Shown piece after piece: positions 34,901-44,480 of a stretch of DNA of 64,000 bases. The stretch is from Laccaria trichodermophora. Taxonomy: Eukaryota > Basidiomycota > Agaricomycetes > Agaricales > Hydnangiaceae. The notes below the pieces were generated by a model. The model was not told where the DNA came from and searched no databases. It saw only the letters and a list, made by a program, of their open reading frames with translations. The stretch spans positions 682,001-746,000 of the forward strand of contig JACTVC010000029.1 in assembly GCA_018417955.1 (NCBI GenBank). Direction: 5' to 3'. The number at the start of each line of letters is the position of its first letter. Position 1 is the first letter of the stretch. Position numbers and translations under genes: made by a program.

Positions 34901-35093
34901 TCTCCGCCCCCAATATCGAGGACATGGTCGTCCGTATGACTCTAATGGCTACTTTGGCCGAGGAAACGAAGGGTTCACTGGGCATGGCCCTCGCAGGGTT
35001 GGATGCGGGCATTCAGAGAATGGCGATGAAGAGCGATTCACAGATGGTGGCATGTTACGTCGACGACACCCTAGTGAGGGCCATGGATTCTGA
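28944..35093 (+). CDS. Gene B: large multi-exon gene of unrecognised family, with one hAT insertion and one in-frame TAG
   Basis: Ten 5' exons (28944-29119, 29169-29330, 29379-29507, 29558-29638, 29695-29988, 30152-30214, 30271-30390, 30443-30499, 30548-30616, 30668-30820) and 31420-32359 give 747 codons up to a TAG at 32357. The same frame continues through 32360-32825, 32879-33066, 33126-33298, 33354-33676, 33728-33964 and 34018-35093 for 820 more. Every junction is in phase with GT-AG introns. The N-terminal part has Arg/Lys and Ala-Pro linkers with repeated SEPEKS motifs and short RAKK exons. The middle is acidic and Glu-rich. Then come a helical domain (SARELDQVKELSDTIVAYC, RQPSWWDVWQMYLR), a compact domain around FNLPIMAVPAAYWLCRPMET, and a Gly/Arg/Tyr-rich tail. 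The composition suggests a nuclear, possibly nucleic-acid-binding protein, but that is inference only. It could also be two genes, but no ATG follows the TAG closely. Confidence 0.7.
30014..30116 (+). repeat. Hairpin cluster 6 (three copies) inside a gene B intron
   Basis: The loops are at 30021-30035, 30060-30074 and 30096-30110. Their stems are CTCTCCG/CGGCGAG (one mismatch), ACCTGAGTGAAA/TTTCACTCGGGT (12 pairs, one of them G-T) and CAGC/GCTG. All three sit in the 163-base intron 29989-30151, which is about three times longer than the other introns of the gene. Confidence 0.8.
30821..31411. mobile_element. hAT-like MITE inserted in an exon of gene B, 591 bases
   Basis: The inverted termini TAGTGATGTG and CACATCACTA are flanked by a perfect 8-base direct repeat CCCAAGAC (30813-30820 and 31412-31419). 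End zones are packed with GGCTTGGCC, AAGCCGGC and GGCCTGGCC words; the centre is AT-rich. Removing it with one target copy joins REPKT to PDPASSDED in frame at about codon 434. Confidence 0.9.
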
Positions 35094-35395
35094 AGGGTCT
35101 TCAACAGAGGGGGAGTTTTGAGTGACTGGTATGAGGTGGGGGTGTTTGTTGGGCTTCTCATTGGGACGTTCTACTACTTACTGGTAATGATATATCTACA
35201 GACTTTGTAGTGGATGTTTCTGGGGTGCAGTGGGGTCGGTGGGGGCCTCAGGTTTGCTCTGTCTAGTAGATAGAGTTTCATGGTACTGATTACTCTCCTT
35301 GGCTGGACACTGGAGGCACTTTGTAGTTAGTATGATGTCCTGTAGTTCGGACACTTGTGGATCAATACAAGTCGGATTTGGGTATGAGAGCTCTA
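35094..35395. other. 3' flank of gene B
   Basis: No gene is seen here. A second frame that overlaps the gene B tail ends at 35121. Confidence 0.3.
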
Positions 35396-36028
35396 ACTTG
35401 GCCATACCATGGTATGTTGGTATGGTATAACTTGGCCATACCTTGGTATATTGGTATGGTATACCTTGGCAATACCATGGTATGTTGGTATGGTATGACT
35501 TGGCAATACCATGGTATGGTATACCTTGGCCATACCATGGTATGGTATACCTTGGCCATACCATGGTATGGTATAACTTGGCCATACCTTGGTATGTTGG
35601 TATGGTATGACTTGGCAATACCATGGTATGGTATACCTTGGCCATACCTTGGTATGTTGGTATGGTATGACTTGGCAATAACATGGTATGGTATACCTTG
35701 GCTATACCTTGGCCATACCATGGTATGGTATGACTTGGCAATACCATGGTATGGTATACCTTGGCCATACCATGGTATGGTATACCTTGGCCATACCATG
35801 GTATGGTATAACTTGGCCATACCTTGGTATGTTGGTATGGTATGGTATGACTTGGCAATACCATGGTATGGTATAATGTGGTATGGTATACCTTGGCCAT
35901 ACCTTGGTATGTTGGTATGGTATACCTTGGCCATACCATGGTATGGTATGACTGGGCCATACCTTGGTATGGTATAAGTTGGCCATACCATGGTATGGTA
36001 TGGTATAACTTGGCCATATACCATAGTA
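35396..36028 (+). repeat. ATACCATGGTAT / CTTGGCCATACC array
   Basis: About 630 bases consist only of variants of GGTATGGTATACCTTGGCC and ATACCATGGTATGTTGG, giving near-perfect dyad symmetry at many scales. Open frames of up to 273 codons on both strands follow from the lack of stop codons in the unit and are not genes. Confidence 0.9.
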
Positions 36029-36397
36029 CTGTACTATTACGACCAACTCTTCACGCCCTTTGGGGTGTGATACCTTTTAACCATCTCTTTGTCACTTCAA
36101 TGTCCCATGTGATGCGTGACGAAGAGTTTTTGCTCTTCATTTACTGGTGGATTGGCCCTGTAATCTGTCAATTTTTTGACACAAAGGCTAGGATGTATTC
36201 CTTAAGTAGAAAACAGTTCAAAATATGCCAAATATGATGTATAAAGTACATGGCACCGCAGGTCCGAAAAAAAATGACGATTTTAGTCTGGAAATTTTCT
36301 CTTCAAAACTTGGTGTGATGCGTGACATCACGCCCACTTCTCTTCATTCAAACCCCTTTGTGATGCGTGACATGAAGACATGGTCGTAATAGTACAG
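36029..36397. mobile_element. TA-flanked MITE, 369 bases
   Basis: The termini CTGTACTATTACGACCA and TGGTCGTAATAGTACAG are exact inverted repeats of 17 bases, flanked by TA on both sides (36027-36028 and 36398-36399). This fits a Tc1/mariner-type non-autonomous element. Inside, GTGATGCGTGAC occurs three times. It sits at the edge of the 35396-36028 array. Confidence 0.85.
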
Positions 36398-37400
36398 TAT
36401 AGCTTTAGTATAATTATGGTATAGTATGACCTTGGGATGGCTCTTTACCTTAGGCATGGTGAGCTATAGATACCATACTTGATGTCACCATGTTTAAAGT
36501 TCATTGTTTTTGGTTTTGCTTATATAGAGTGCAATTTTACATTCTTGGATTCTACAGATAGATAGGATGTAGGTAGCATTGAAGTGAAAGTATTAATTTC
36601 TCATTGAGTTGTTCATGTTTAGCAGGTGGCCAAGTCATGACTTAGTTGAGCCAGGGTTTTGCTTAGCTGGTCAAATATCTCATTCAAACCTTAGTATTCC
36701 TTTGTAATCTTTTGGCTAACAAAATTTAGATCTGCTTGTCATCTACCTGCCAAACCCAAGAACATAACATCTGGGTGAAGCTTGAGCTTTGTGTAAACCA
36801 AATCCAAAAAATGAGATATAAAACATGAAAAGACTATATGGTAACCATGTAGGGTGATTGTTCAGTGGGTAGTATGACCCATGAAATGAAATGTGAGGTG
36901 ATCTCTTTCCTATAAGATATTCCTGTTGGTTACCTTTGTTAAAGTAGCTATTAACACTTAGTTCTAGTATGTAAGTCTTCAATGCATGAAGTCTGGAGTG
37001 GTTGATATATGTGCAACACTTCTGTTTATGTTTCAGAATTCAGAGTGAATTCTTACTTGTCTGGTTCCAAATGAACACTGGGTAAATATATACACATACT
37101 TCTTTGACAGCAACAACATGGCACTTTTTGAAATCAAATTGCATGTTTTCAAAATGATTTATATGTGGAGTTAAATTAGTTGATTAGTTGAAGTGCATAT
37201 TTCAGTCTAGGCTGTTTAATAATGATTTAGCTCAAGTCCCTGCCTTTTCAATGGGTGGTATCATGCATTGTTCAGGACTGATAGTACACAAAATGTCTTC
37301 TTTTCTTTTCTTGTAAATGACCACTTCATCACAATGGGTGCAGTATTGTTTTATTTGGGCTGAATATTGTTTCAATTCAAAGGACTGGGAATGATATGCA
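36398..37400. other. AT-rich segment without a supported gene
   Basis: Only short frames occur. It may be the inner part of the element whose end lies at 37777. Confidence 0.3.
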
Positions 37401-37777
37401 CAAAGCTGCCATTTGTAGCCTAATATCTCAGGAAAAACCTGGAGAACCACCCCACAAAATATGGCACCCAATGGACCACTATTGCAGCCTACAGAAATAA
37501 TTTATATATTTTGAAAAAAGGACCCCAGACACCCTGTGACAGCTTTGGTATGATGGTATGAAGTGACATCATACCATATGGTATGGTATAACATGACATG
37601 GTATGGTATGGTAACTTGGTATTGGTATGAGTGGGATATGGTATGGGTTTTCCATTCCATGGTACCATGGTATTGGTATGGTGCTCACATACCACCCTGG
37701 AATGGGTACCATTGAGGTACCCTTAAATCAAAGAATTCATATACCTCATAGGTACCCTAAAATGGGTGACTGAAGTG
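37400..37777 (-). repeat. Terminal repeat copy B with an ATACCATGG array
   Basis: On the minus strand it begins CACTTCAGTCACCCATTTTA, followed by GGGTACCTATGAGG. A short ATACCAT array follows (37690-37545), then TGTCACAGGGTGTCTGGGGTCC. It is the inverted counterpart of copy A at 13108. It directly cuts the copia reverse transcriptase frame. Confidence 0.75.
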
Positions 37778-40700
37778 TCAAATTTTTGGCTGAATTCCTT
37801 CTTGAATTCTACCATGGCTTCGTTGTCTGAAGCTAAAATGATCATGTCATCAACGTGAACTCCGATGATGACAACGTCGTTCCTGATGTGCCTAATATAG
37901 ACACATTGATCTGAGAATAGCCGCGTGAAACCGAGTTGAATGAAAGTTTTGTTTAATTTTTCATTCCACACGCGTCCAGACTGTCGTAGTCCATAGAGTG
38001 TTCTCTGTAATAATAATACTGAGTCTGTGCCATCCTCATATCCGGGGATTTGCCTCATGTATATTTGTTCTTTGAGTTCACCATTTAGGTAAGCTCCCAC
38101 GACATCAACAATGTGGGCAACTAATCCATAAGTGGCGGCGATGGCTAATAATAGCTGTAAAGTATCAAGGCGCATCACTGGCGCGAAAGTCTCAAAGAAA
38201 TCGATTCCGGGGATCTGTGAAAATCCTTTGGCAACTAATCTTGCTTTGTGCCGTACGATTTTGCCTTCTGCATCGCGTTTTAGGTGGAATACCCATTTAC
38301 AGTTGATAGCCACTCTATCTTTAGGGATTTTAACTTTGATGTATGTCCCTAGATTTTCCAATTGATGGATTTCTGCATCCATTGCCTTTTTCCATTCAGG
38401 CCAATCTGGACGGGATCTGGCTTCTTCAGCGTCTTTTGGATCATCATCCATTTTCAGCACTTTTTCTGTAAGCATGGCATAATCATAAGTTGTCTCCATG
38501 TCTTGCAAAAAATTAGTTTCCTCTTCTGTGAGAACTGGTACCTGATGCTGCCATTCTCGAGGACCTCTTGCTGCAGGATTATTTAAAAATCTGTAATGGA
38601 ATGGTGATTTTTTGGCAACACGTGTAGATTTTTCTCGAGTTGGAATTGGAATCTTCGACGTTTTCGACGTTTTTGGCGTGTCCGTGATCACAGTATTATT
38701 AGTACTGATGTTCTCAGGGTTATCGTCTGATGGGAGATTGTCCGATTGACTATTCTCCCCCTCAATCTCCATAGGACGATTGATTGGGACTTCAACGTCA
38801 TCATAGTCATGTATTTCTGTGTCGTTGTTTGAGAAGACAACATTGCGCGAGGTTAAAATTTGGTTGCCGTTCCAATAACGGTAACCTTTGGTGCTGTCGT
38901 CAATGCCAACAAAAATGAATGGACGTGATCTAGGGTCAAGTTTTCTATTTTTCTTGTCTTGTTGTAAAACCCAGCATTTGCAACCGAATTCTTGCAAATG
39001 CGCAATATTAGGTTTCTTGTTCCAGAATGCTTCATCAGGGGTTTTATCATCCCTTAAGGCACGTGTGGGAGAACGATTTCGGAGATAAGTAGCATATTTG
39101 ACCGCTTCTGGCCAAAGATAGTAAGTGAGATGTGGATCTTGTGAATGTAACATAGCACGCGCCTCCGACACCACAGTGCGGTTGCCGCGTTCTGCAATTC
39201 CATTCTGTGAGGATGAATATGCTGCTGTGACCTCGAGGAATATCCCATTGTCTAATAGATATTCCCTAAATTCATCTCCAATATATTCCCCTCCACCATC
39301 AACTCTAAGTTTCTTAAGTTTCCGGCCTGTTTGTGTTTCCACAAATGCCTTGTACTGTTTAAACTTAGATAGCGCCTCCGATTTCTTCTTAAGGAAATAG
39401 CGCATTGATCGGCGGGATTTCCCATCAGTGAATGTGATAAAATACTTTTCTCCCCCTATTCCGGTAGTTTGTGCAGGTCCCCAGATGTCAGATACTGTTA
39501 AATCACCGATTTCGGCAATTTCTGTCTTTGATTCTTGTGGATACGGCGTGACATGCTGTTTTGCAAGAATGCATGCTGGACATTGTTCTGTTGCTGGAAC
39601 ACTTTCATCAACTTCCATACCAGTAACCATCCCTTTTGACTTCAATTGTTTAATCGAAGCCATATTCAAATGTCCCATAATTTTATGCCATTCATCCCAT
39701 GTGTGCGTGTTTACTTTTGTTGAGTAAGCGTGGTCTTGTTTGGTTGAGACCTTGACATTCATAAGGTACAGATTCGAGATCTTGATACCTTTTGCCATAA
39801 TTGTTTGATTTGGTGCCCTGAATCTCACATCCTTGTCCGTAAATAGAACTTGTATGTTGGCGCTTGTAACGTGCCCAAGTGAAATGAGATTGTGCGGCGC
39901 TTTCGGGATATATAGCACATTTTTGAGAGTGATAGGATAGGCTTTCCCATCAACATTAGAGATTAGCCTTATTGTTCCCATCCCTTCTACTGGTTGATTT
40001 CCTAGTCCCTTAACAAAATGGTTTGATGTTGGAGTATATTCACTAAAATAACTCCTTTCCGTTGAGATATGGGAAGTACACGCTGAGTCTGCTAACCATG
40101 AGTTAGCCATAAGTGAAGCAAATGCCATTTCGGGTGCGCCATCAATTCCTGCAAAAGCGAAATCATCAATGATTTCATTTGCACGTGCTCCCCCGAACTT
40201 TGGCTTCTTGTGATGCTTCTCGTTTGATTGATCATTAGATTTAGATCGGCAATCTGCCTGTATATGGCTGCGTTTGCCACATCCATAGCAAATTATTTTC
40301 GAATTGTATTTCTTCTTGCCCCATTTGGCAGCTAGGGCAGTATCATCAGTGCCCTGAATTTTGAGCCGTCTATCGTGCTCAAGGATTCTGGCAATCAGTT
40401 GCGGCGCATTGTTAAGCGCAGATGTATCAATAGATGAAATGTAATTATTCCAACTATCTGGTAACGATGTAAGTAGAATAATAGAGAATTCTGAGTCCTC
40501 TATTTTCTGTCCAAGATTTTGCAATTCTTCCTGATAGACTCTCAGGGTCCTGATGTGATCTTCGATGCCAGTGCCATCATCGCACTTGGCCCGAAATAGC
40601 TTCCGGCGGGCAAGGACAATTCCTAACGGCCCTTGAGCTTCCAATAAGCTCTTCAATGTATCCCAAGCTTCTTTCGATGATTTTGAGCTAGCTATGTAAA

Positions 40701-40929
40701 CCAGTAGTTTATCTGCTACCCGTAATCTTATCGTCGATAAAGCTGTCCTGTCCTTCTTATCCCATGCTGGTTTCTGGTTGGCATCTGATGGTGCCGTTCC
40801 GGGATCGACATATTCCCACAGACCTTGATCTGTCAAGATGTCTGTCATCTTGATTTTCCATACCGCGTAATTGTCCGCGCCTTTAAGCTGCTCAATCCAG
40901 TAAACATTTGATGATCCATTGGTCTCCAT
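37723..40929 (-). CDS. Ty1/copia Gag-Pol, truncated in the reverse transcriptase
   Basis: A single open frame starts METNGSSNVY at 40929. In order it shows a UBN2-type Gag (ADNYAVWKIKMTDILTDQGL), a zinc knuckle CYGCGKRSHIQADC, an aspartic protease core WLADSACTSHIS, and a gag-pre-integrase HKIMGHLNMASI. The integrase shows DLTVSDIWGP, LRVDGGGEYIG and SSSQNGIAERGN. The reverse transcriptase shows KWVFHLKRDAEGKIVRHKAR, ARLVAKGFSQIPGIDF, DVVGAYLNGEL, LYGLRQSGRVW, and HVDD in place of YVDD. Copia homology ends at KEFSQKFD near 37778, and the last codons are read from repeat copy B. The end of the reverse transcriptase, RNase H and the 3' LTR are missing, so the element cannot move by itself. Confidence 0.92.
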   Translation of the reverse strand: METNGSSNVYWIEQLKGADNYAVWKIKMTDILTDQGLWEYVDPGTAPSDANQKPAWDKKDRTALSTIRLRVADKLLVYIASSKSSKEAWDTLKSLLEAQGPLGIVLARRKLFRAKCDDGTGIEDHIRTLRVYQEELQNLGQKIEDSEFSIILLTSLPDSWNNYISSIDTSALNNAPQLIARILEHDRRLKIQGTDDTALAAKWGKKKYNSKIICYGCGKRSHIQADCRSKSNDQSNEKHHKKPKFGGARANEIIDDFAFAGIDGAPEMAFASLMANSWLADSACTSHISTERSYFSEYTPTSNHFVKGLGNQPVEGMGTIRLISNVDGKAYPITLKNVLYIPKAPHNLISLGHVTSANIQVLFTDKDVRFRAPNQTIMAKGIKISNLYLMNVKVSTKQDHAYSTKVNTHTWDEWHKIMGHLNMASIKQLKSKGMVTGMEVDESVPATEQCPACILAKQHVTPYPQESKTEIAEIGDLTVSDIWGPAQTTGIGGEKYFITFTDGKSRRSMRYFLKKKSEALSKFKQYKAFVETQTGRKLKKLRVDGGGEYIGDEFREYLLDNGIFLEVTAAYSSSQNGIAERGNRTVVSEARAMLHSQDPHLTYYLWPEAVKYATYLRNRSPTRALRDDKTPDEAFWNKKPNIAHLQEFGCKCWVLQQDKKNRKLDPRSRPFIFVGIDDSTKGYRYWNGNQILTSRNVVFSNNDTEIHDYDDVEVPINRPMEIEGENSQSDNLPSDDNPENISTNNTVITDTPKTSKTSKIPIPTREKSTRVAKKSPFHYRFLNNPAARGPREWQHQVPVLTEEETNFLQDMETTYDYAMLTEKVLKMDDDPKDAEEARSRPDWPEWKKAMDAEIHQLENLGTYIKVKIPKDRVAINCKWVFHLKRDAEGKIVRHKARLVAKGFSQIPGIDFFETFAPVMRLDTLQLLLAIAATYGLVAHIVDVVGAYLNGELKEQIYMRQIPGYEDGTDSVLLLQRTLYGLRQSGRVWNEKLNKTFIQLGFTRLFSDQCVYIRHIRNDVVIIGVHVDDMIILASDNEAMVEFKKEFSQKFDTSVTHFRVPMRYMNSLI

Positions 40930-41010
40930 GTGCTGCTACGTAATTGATAAGATAAAAGCTGATGAGAGCGAGGTAAGATGTATAGTAGTATGTATGTATG
41001 TTTAGGGCTC

Positions 41011-41150
41011 GGGGCCCATAACCTGTTGGAGCAGCAAGTACGAGGGAGTGTAAAAGTGAGAAGGTAATGAATTTGGGGACTCTCAGTCCCCCTTATATAC
41101 TACAAAGATATGTAACTAGAATGTACTACAAACTACTATAACTATCTACA
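41011..41150 (-). promoter_or_regulatory. Probable 5' LTR (41024-41150) and primer binding site of the copia element
   Basis: On the minus strand the segment runs from TGTAGATAG to CTCCAACA, with matching TGT and ACA ends. It contains a TATATAAGG box at about 41093 and is followed at once by GGTTATGGGCCCC (41023-41011), a primer-binding-site-like sequence. With no 3' LTR for comparison the outer boundary is provisional. Confidence 0.55.
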
Positions 41151-41329
41151 GTGTCCTATATGAGACTAGTATGTGCGCGTGTGCGCGGTATCGGCATACC
41201 GGAGTTGCCGGTCCGGTCCGCCTCGACTATTCAACATCCGAGTCAAGTTGAACAATGCAAATCGGAATGGGTACTGTCTTGTATCCTACATTTTTCGGAC
41301 GCTGACGGATTGCTCAGAGAAACGACAAG

Positions 41330-41590
41330 AATGGTTCTCAAACCTCTCTGCCAAAAATCCCCAAGAGGACACCTATGGCTTGTCAGTTCTGCAGAGGTCT
41401 TGCTCTTTCCACTCATAGTGACTCCTGACGCTACACAACTAATTGTCATAAAGGGCGGAAACTAAAATGCGATGGAAGTCGGCCATCGTGCTCCAACTGC
41501 AACCGCCGTTCCCTCGCTTGCGAATACTTTGCAGTGTATTTCATTTCATTTTTTTACAGTTGTCCAAAACCAACCTACGATTTTCAGTTC
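41330..41590 (+). pseudogene. Zn(II)2Cys6 transcription factor, N-terminal fragment
   Basis: Exon reading frames joined over the intron 41388-41458 give PMACQFCRGRKLKCDG followed by SCSNCNRRSLACEY, the six-cysteine binuclear cluster of fungal regulators with its usual basic residues. A second intron appears to follow (GTGTAT to TTACAG near 41535-41560). No downstream regulatory domain is visible, and the copia LTR lies less than 200 bases upstream, so this looks like a truncated gene. Confidence 0.65.
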
Positions 41591-41599
41591 TACTCAGCG

Positions 41600-44480
41600 T
41601 TAGATTCTACGGAGTGAGATTTCGTATGACTTGGCTTGCAGAAATTTTTCAATTTTTATTGCCTATATGTGACCCATATGTTTCTATGCATAGATTTTCG
41701 TTACTAGTAGTATTATAATTGCGACTCAGAAAACTGCCATGCTTGGATTTATATACCCCGCCCGTTTTGTGCTCCCTCCAGTCCCTCAATGTTCTCGGGC
41801 TTATTTTGTAGCCCCCATTCGTGTCGTTCCAACGAACCCCTTTTTGTCCAAATCCATCAAGAATTGGTAGAACTAATAATAAAATACTGTAAAATAGTAT
41901 AGGAGAATCCAAAAGACAGGCCGACTATCGATGAAGTCATGGAGCGTTTCGAGGATATATGTGTTCGCTTGAGCGATAGGAAATTACGTTCTCGTGTTGC
42001 GAGCAAGAAGGAACCGTGGATTGTTACACTCTTCCTATCGTACCCCCACCGACGCACGCAAAATGAACTGGCTCGGAAAGGTATTGCCGCGATACCCAAC
42101 TGTCCTCCAGAACTCGCCTGCCGTCCTCCCAGTATTTTTCAAAGGATTTTCACAAACATCAGGAAACGTTCACGTGTCTGGGTTACCTGGTAACAGACCA
42201 AATCAGGTGATTCAGATCAATAAGGCAGCCAGAAATAATCCCTGGATACATGAGGTGTCGTTTCTGGATCCAGATGGCCTGTTCTGGATCCAGGTCAAAT
42301 ACAGACCAGCCAGTCACCTTTCCAGGTAGGTTTTAGTGGGGTGCCAGCAATTTCAGATTGCTTTCCAGTCCTTGGTACAATTGCAATCACGTTAGAAATC
42401 GATATATTGCAGTCCCAATCCTACAATGTCCGACGATGTACACTAACTAATTCCTGTGGTATCAGAAACTTCCCAGTCCATTATACCGCCTCAAGAACCA
42501 ACACTCTCCTCCATTTTCGAGATCAGTGCCCTCCGAGAAGATGACCCTGACGTGGGGCATCGTTCTACACAAAAGCATTGAGGTCAATTATACCGAATTG
42601 TGAGCAATTGAGGACTTACCCCCGACAATCCAACGATGCTCAGTGCTCCACTTGTTGGCAGGCGGAGGAAGGCGAGGTCGCGAGATGGCTCCCACATCTT
42701 GATGAGCTTGTTGGGAAAATATCCCCCCACGGAGTGCGTAAGGCTCTTCGTCATATGCATTGACCGTTTCCGCAGACTCGAGCTATCATCGAGGTCAACA
42801 AACACCTAACCAAACGAAGGACTCACAGAACGCTGCGGCTACTCCCCTTCTTGATGAAGGTCTCATACCCACTACCAGGTCTTGCGCCCCCTCGATCAAC
42901 GCCAGCAGGCTAGATGGCTGATCGCCCCCTGTGGAAAACGAACGGCCGCGCGAAGCCAATGATCCCTGCGGTCCAACCTTAAAGACGTGCACCATGTCGT
43001 GGGCTTAACTCACAGTCAGTGGGGCTATCTGAGTGTGCATCACGTCGTAGTGGTAGTCGACGATGAGAAGCATTCTACGACTGAAGAGGTAAGTCCACGA
43101 AATGGAGTTCATTTGACGCTTACCGATGGATGAGACGTCTAGGGATGTTATGCGACATCGGGAACGCATCCCCTGGATCTGTTTACGAACCCCTTAGTGT
43201 TTATCGAGAAAGCGGTGGTCCACTCGTCTAGGCAAAAACAACGGTCAATACCTGTGTATTGTCGCGGGATAAGCAAGTACTAACGTCTAATCTCGGATAG
43301 ACTTTCTTCAAAGTCACTGAAAGAGTATTCCTAAGTAAACGGCTTGCGTTGGATAAGAAACTGAGTACCTTTTTGTCTAGAACTCTCTGCAAGCGACGAT
43401 ATTTGCACGGCATCCGTTGTCGATGTCAAAGGCTACGCAGAGGAAGGCGCAGGCAGAGATGTTGAACAAGGCAACGTGTTCACGCACTAGGTGGGTTTGA
43501 AAGCGCAGGATGTTGCTTCCGCTCGCATATCCAATGGGGGCAACTAGAAGGAGGAATATAATGTTGACGAAGGGCTTCAGAGGAGAATAAGGGGGTTTGG
43601 CAAACAGTCCTGGGGTTTTGGAGTTTGAAAAGGTTCGGTGTTTGAGCGTATTGAGTCTTCCGTTGAAGTATTGGGAGTCCAAGGGGGTTCTGTGTTTAAG
43701 TTCGAGGTTTCGAGCATCCAACGACATGACATGGAAATTTATCGACACACCTGCCTCGTTCTGTGCCTAAACTGATATAGCCACAAGTTCTTCGCGTTGA
43801 TAATGCTCCATACATGAATGACGGTGCTCAGCACTAAGCGATGGGGCTGGTTGAAGCTGGTTGAAAAGGAAGAGTTGTTGGGAGATGTTTGGCAGATGTT
43901 GAGATTCATCACGCTGTTGCCTCTTCTGGAAGCGGGGTTCAAACTGACTTGTCGAAATTTCACGATCCATGGTTGCCAAGTCGTTGCTGATCTGGGTTTC
44001 CTGGAAAACGTCTGGGAATCAAAAGCCGCCAGGTGATCAGGCACATCCAGGTAATCCAGCGCGCCCAGGAGCTTGTAGGTTTCCTGATGAAGAGGACGCC
44101 CACGAAAAGTTAGGATGGAGGTCAACACGTTGTGCTTGTGGGAATACTATACCCCGTTGTCCGGTAGGGTATAGCCGACCTTTAGTCCCCCGTGTCGCAT
44201 GTCTCTTGGCAGAGTCCCTACATCGCTATAATAGCATGGCAACGATTTTTCTTGTCGAAAGATCATGGGACTCTGGCAGATTTCCGAAGATTTATATATC
44301 CCGTCACTTTGAAGCTAATATGCCTTAAGTACCAGCACCTAGGCGCGGTTTGGGCGCGGTAATGAACCATGTGCGGTGTCATACTTAGATCCAAATCCAA
44401 ATAAAAAGCTGTTCACCAAACAACTCAAATGAAATTCGTTCTATTCGATTGAGGGTCACCGCCTTCCACCTCTGAACTCA
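41600..44480. other. Decayed host segment, no gene assigned
   Basis: The plus strand at 42170-42320 is enriched in CCTGG/CCAGG and CTGGATCCAG words and may be another small palindromic element, without clear ends. Two adjoining minus-strand frames (44128-43739 and 43748-43377) look like exons of one unrecognised gene; the second has a hydrophobic segment (FVNIIFLLLVAPIGYA). Positions 43312-43395 match the dispersed repeat at 1757. Confidence 0.3.

Noticed and set aside
13195..36020. CRISPR-like arrays
   Set aside because: The units are palindromic and variable and have no unique spacers of constant length. The host is a eukaryote.
35196..36046. Open frames of up to 273 codons on both strands in the ATACC array
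   Set aside because: They translate a short palindromic unit that lacks stop codons in several frames (HTMVWPRYTIPWYGQ-like repeats). There is no start context and no domain.
13108..37777. A firmly established 24.7 kb transposon
   Set aside because: No target duplication is visible, and the interrupted copia sequence is not continued on the far side. It is reported only as a hypothesis.
42170..42330. A separate MITE with CCTGG/CCAGG words
   Set aside because: The word enrichment is visible, but no inverted ends or target duplication could be defined.
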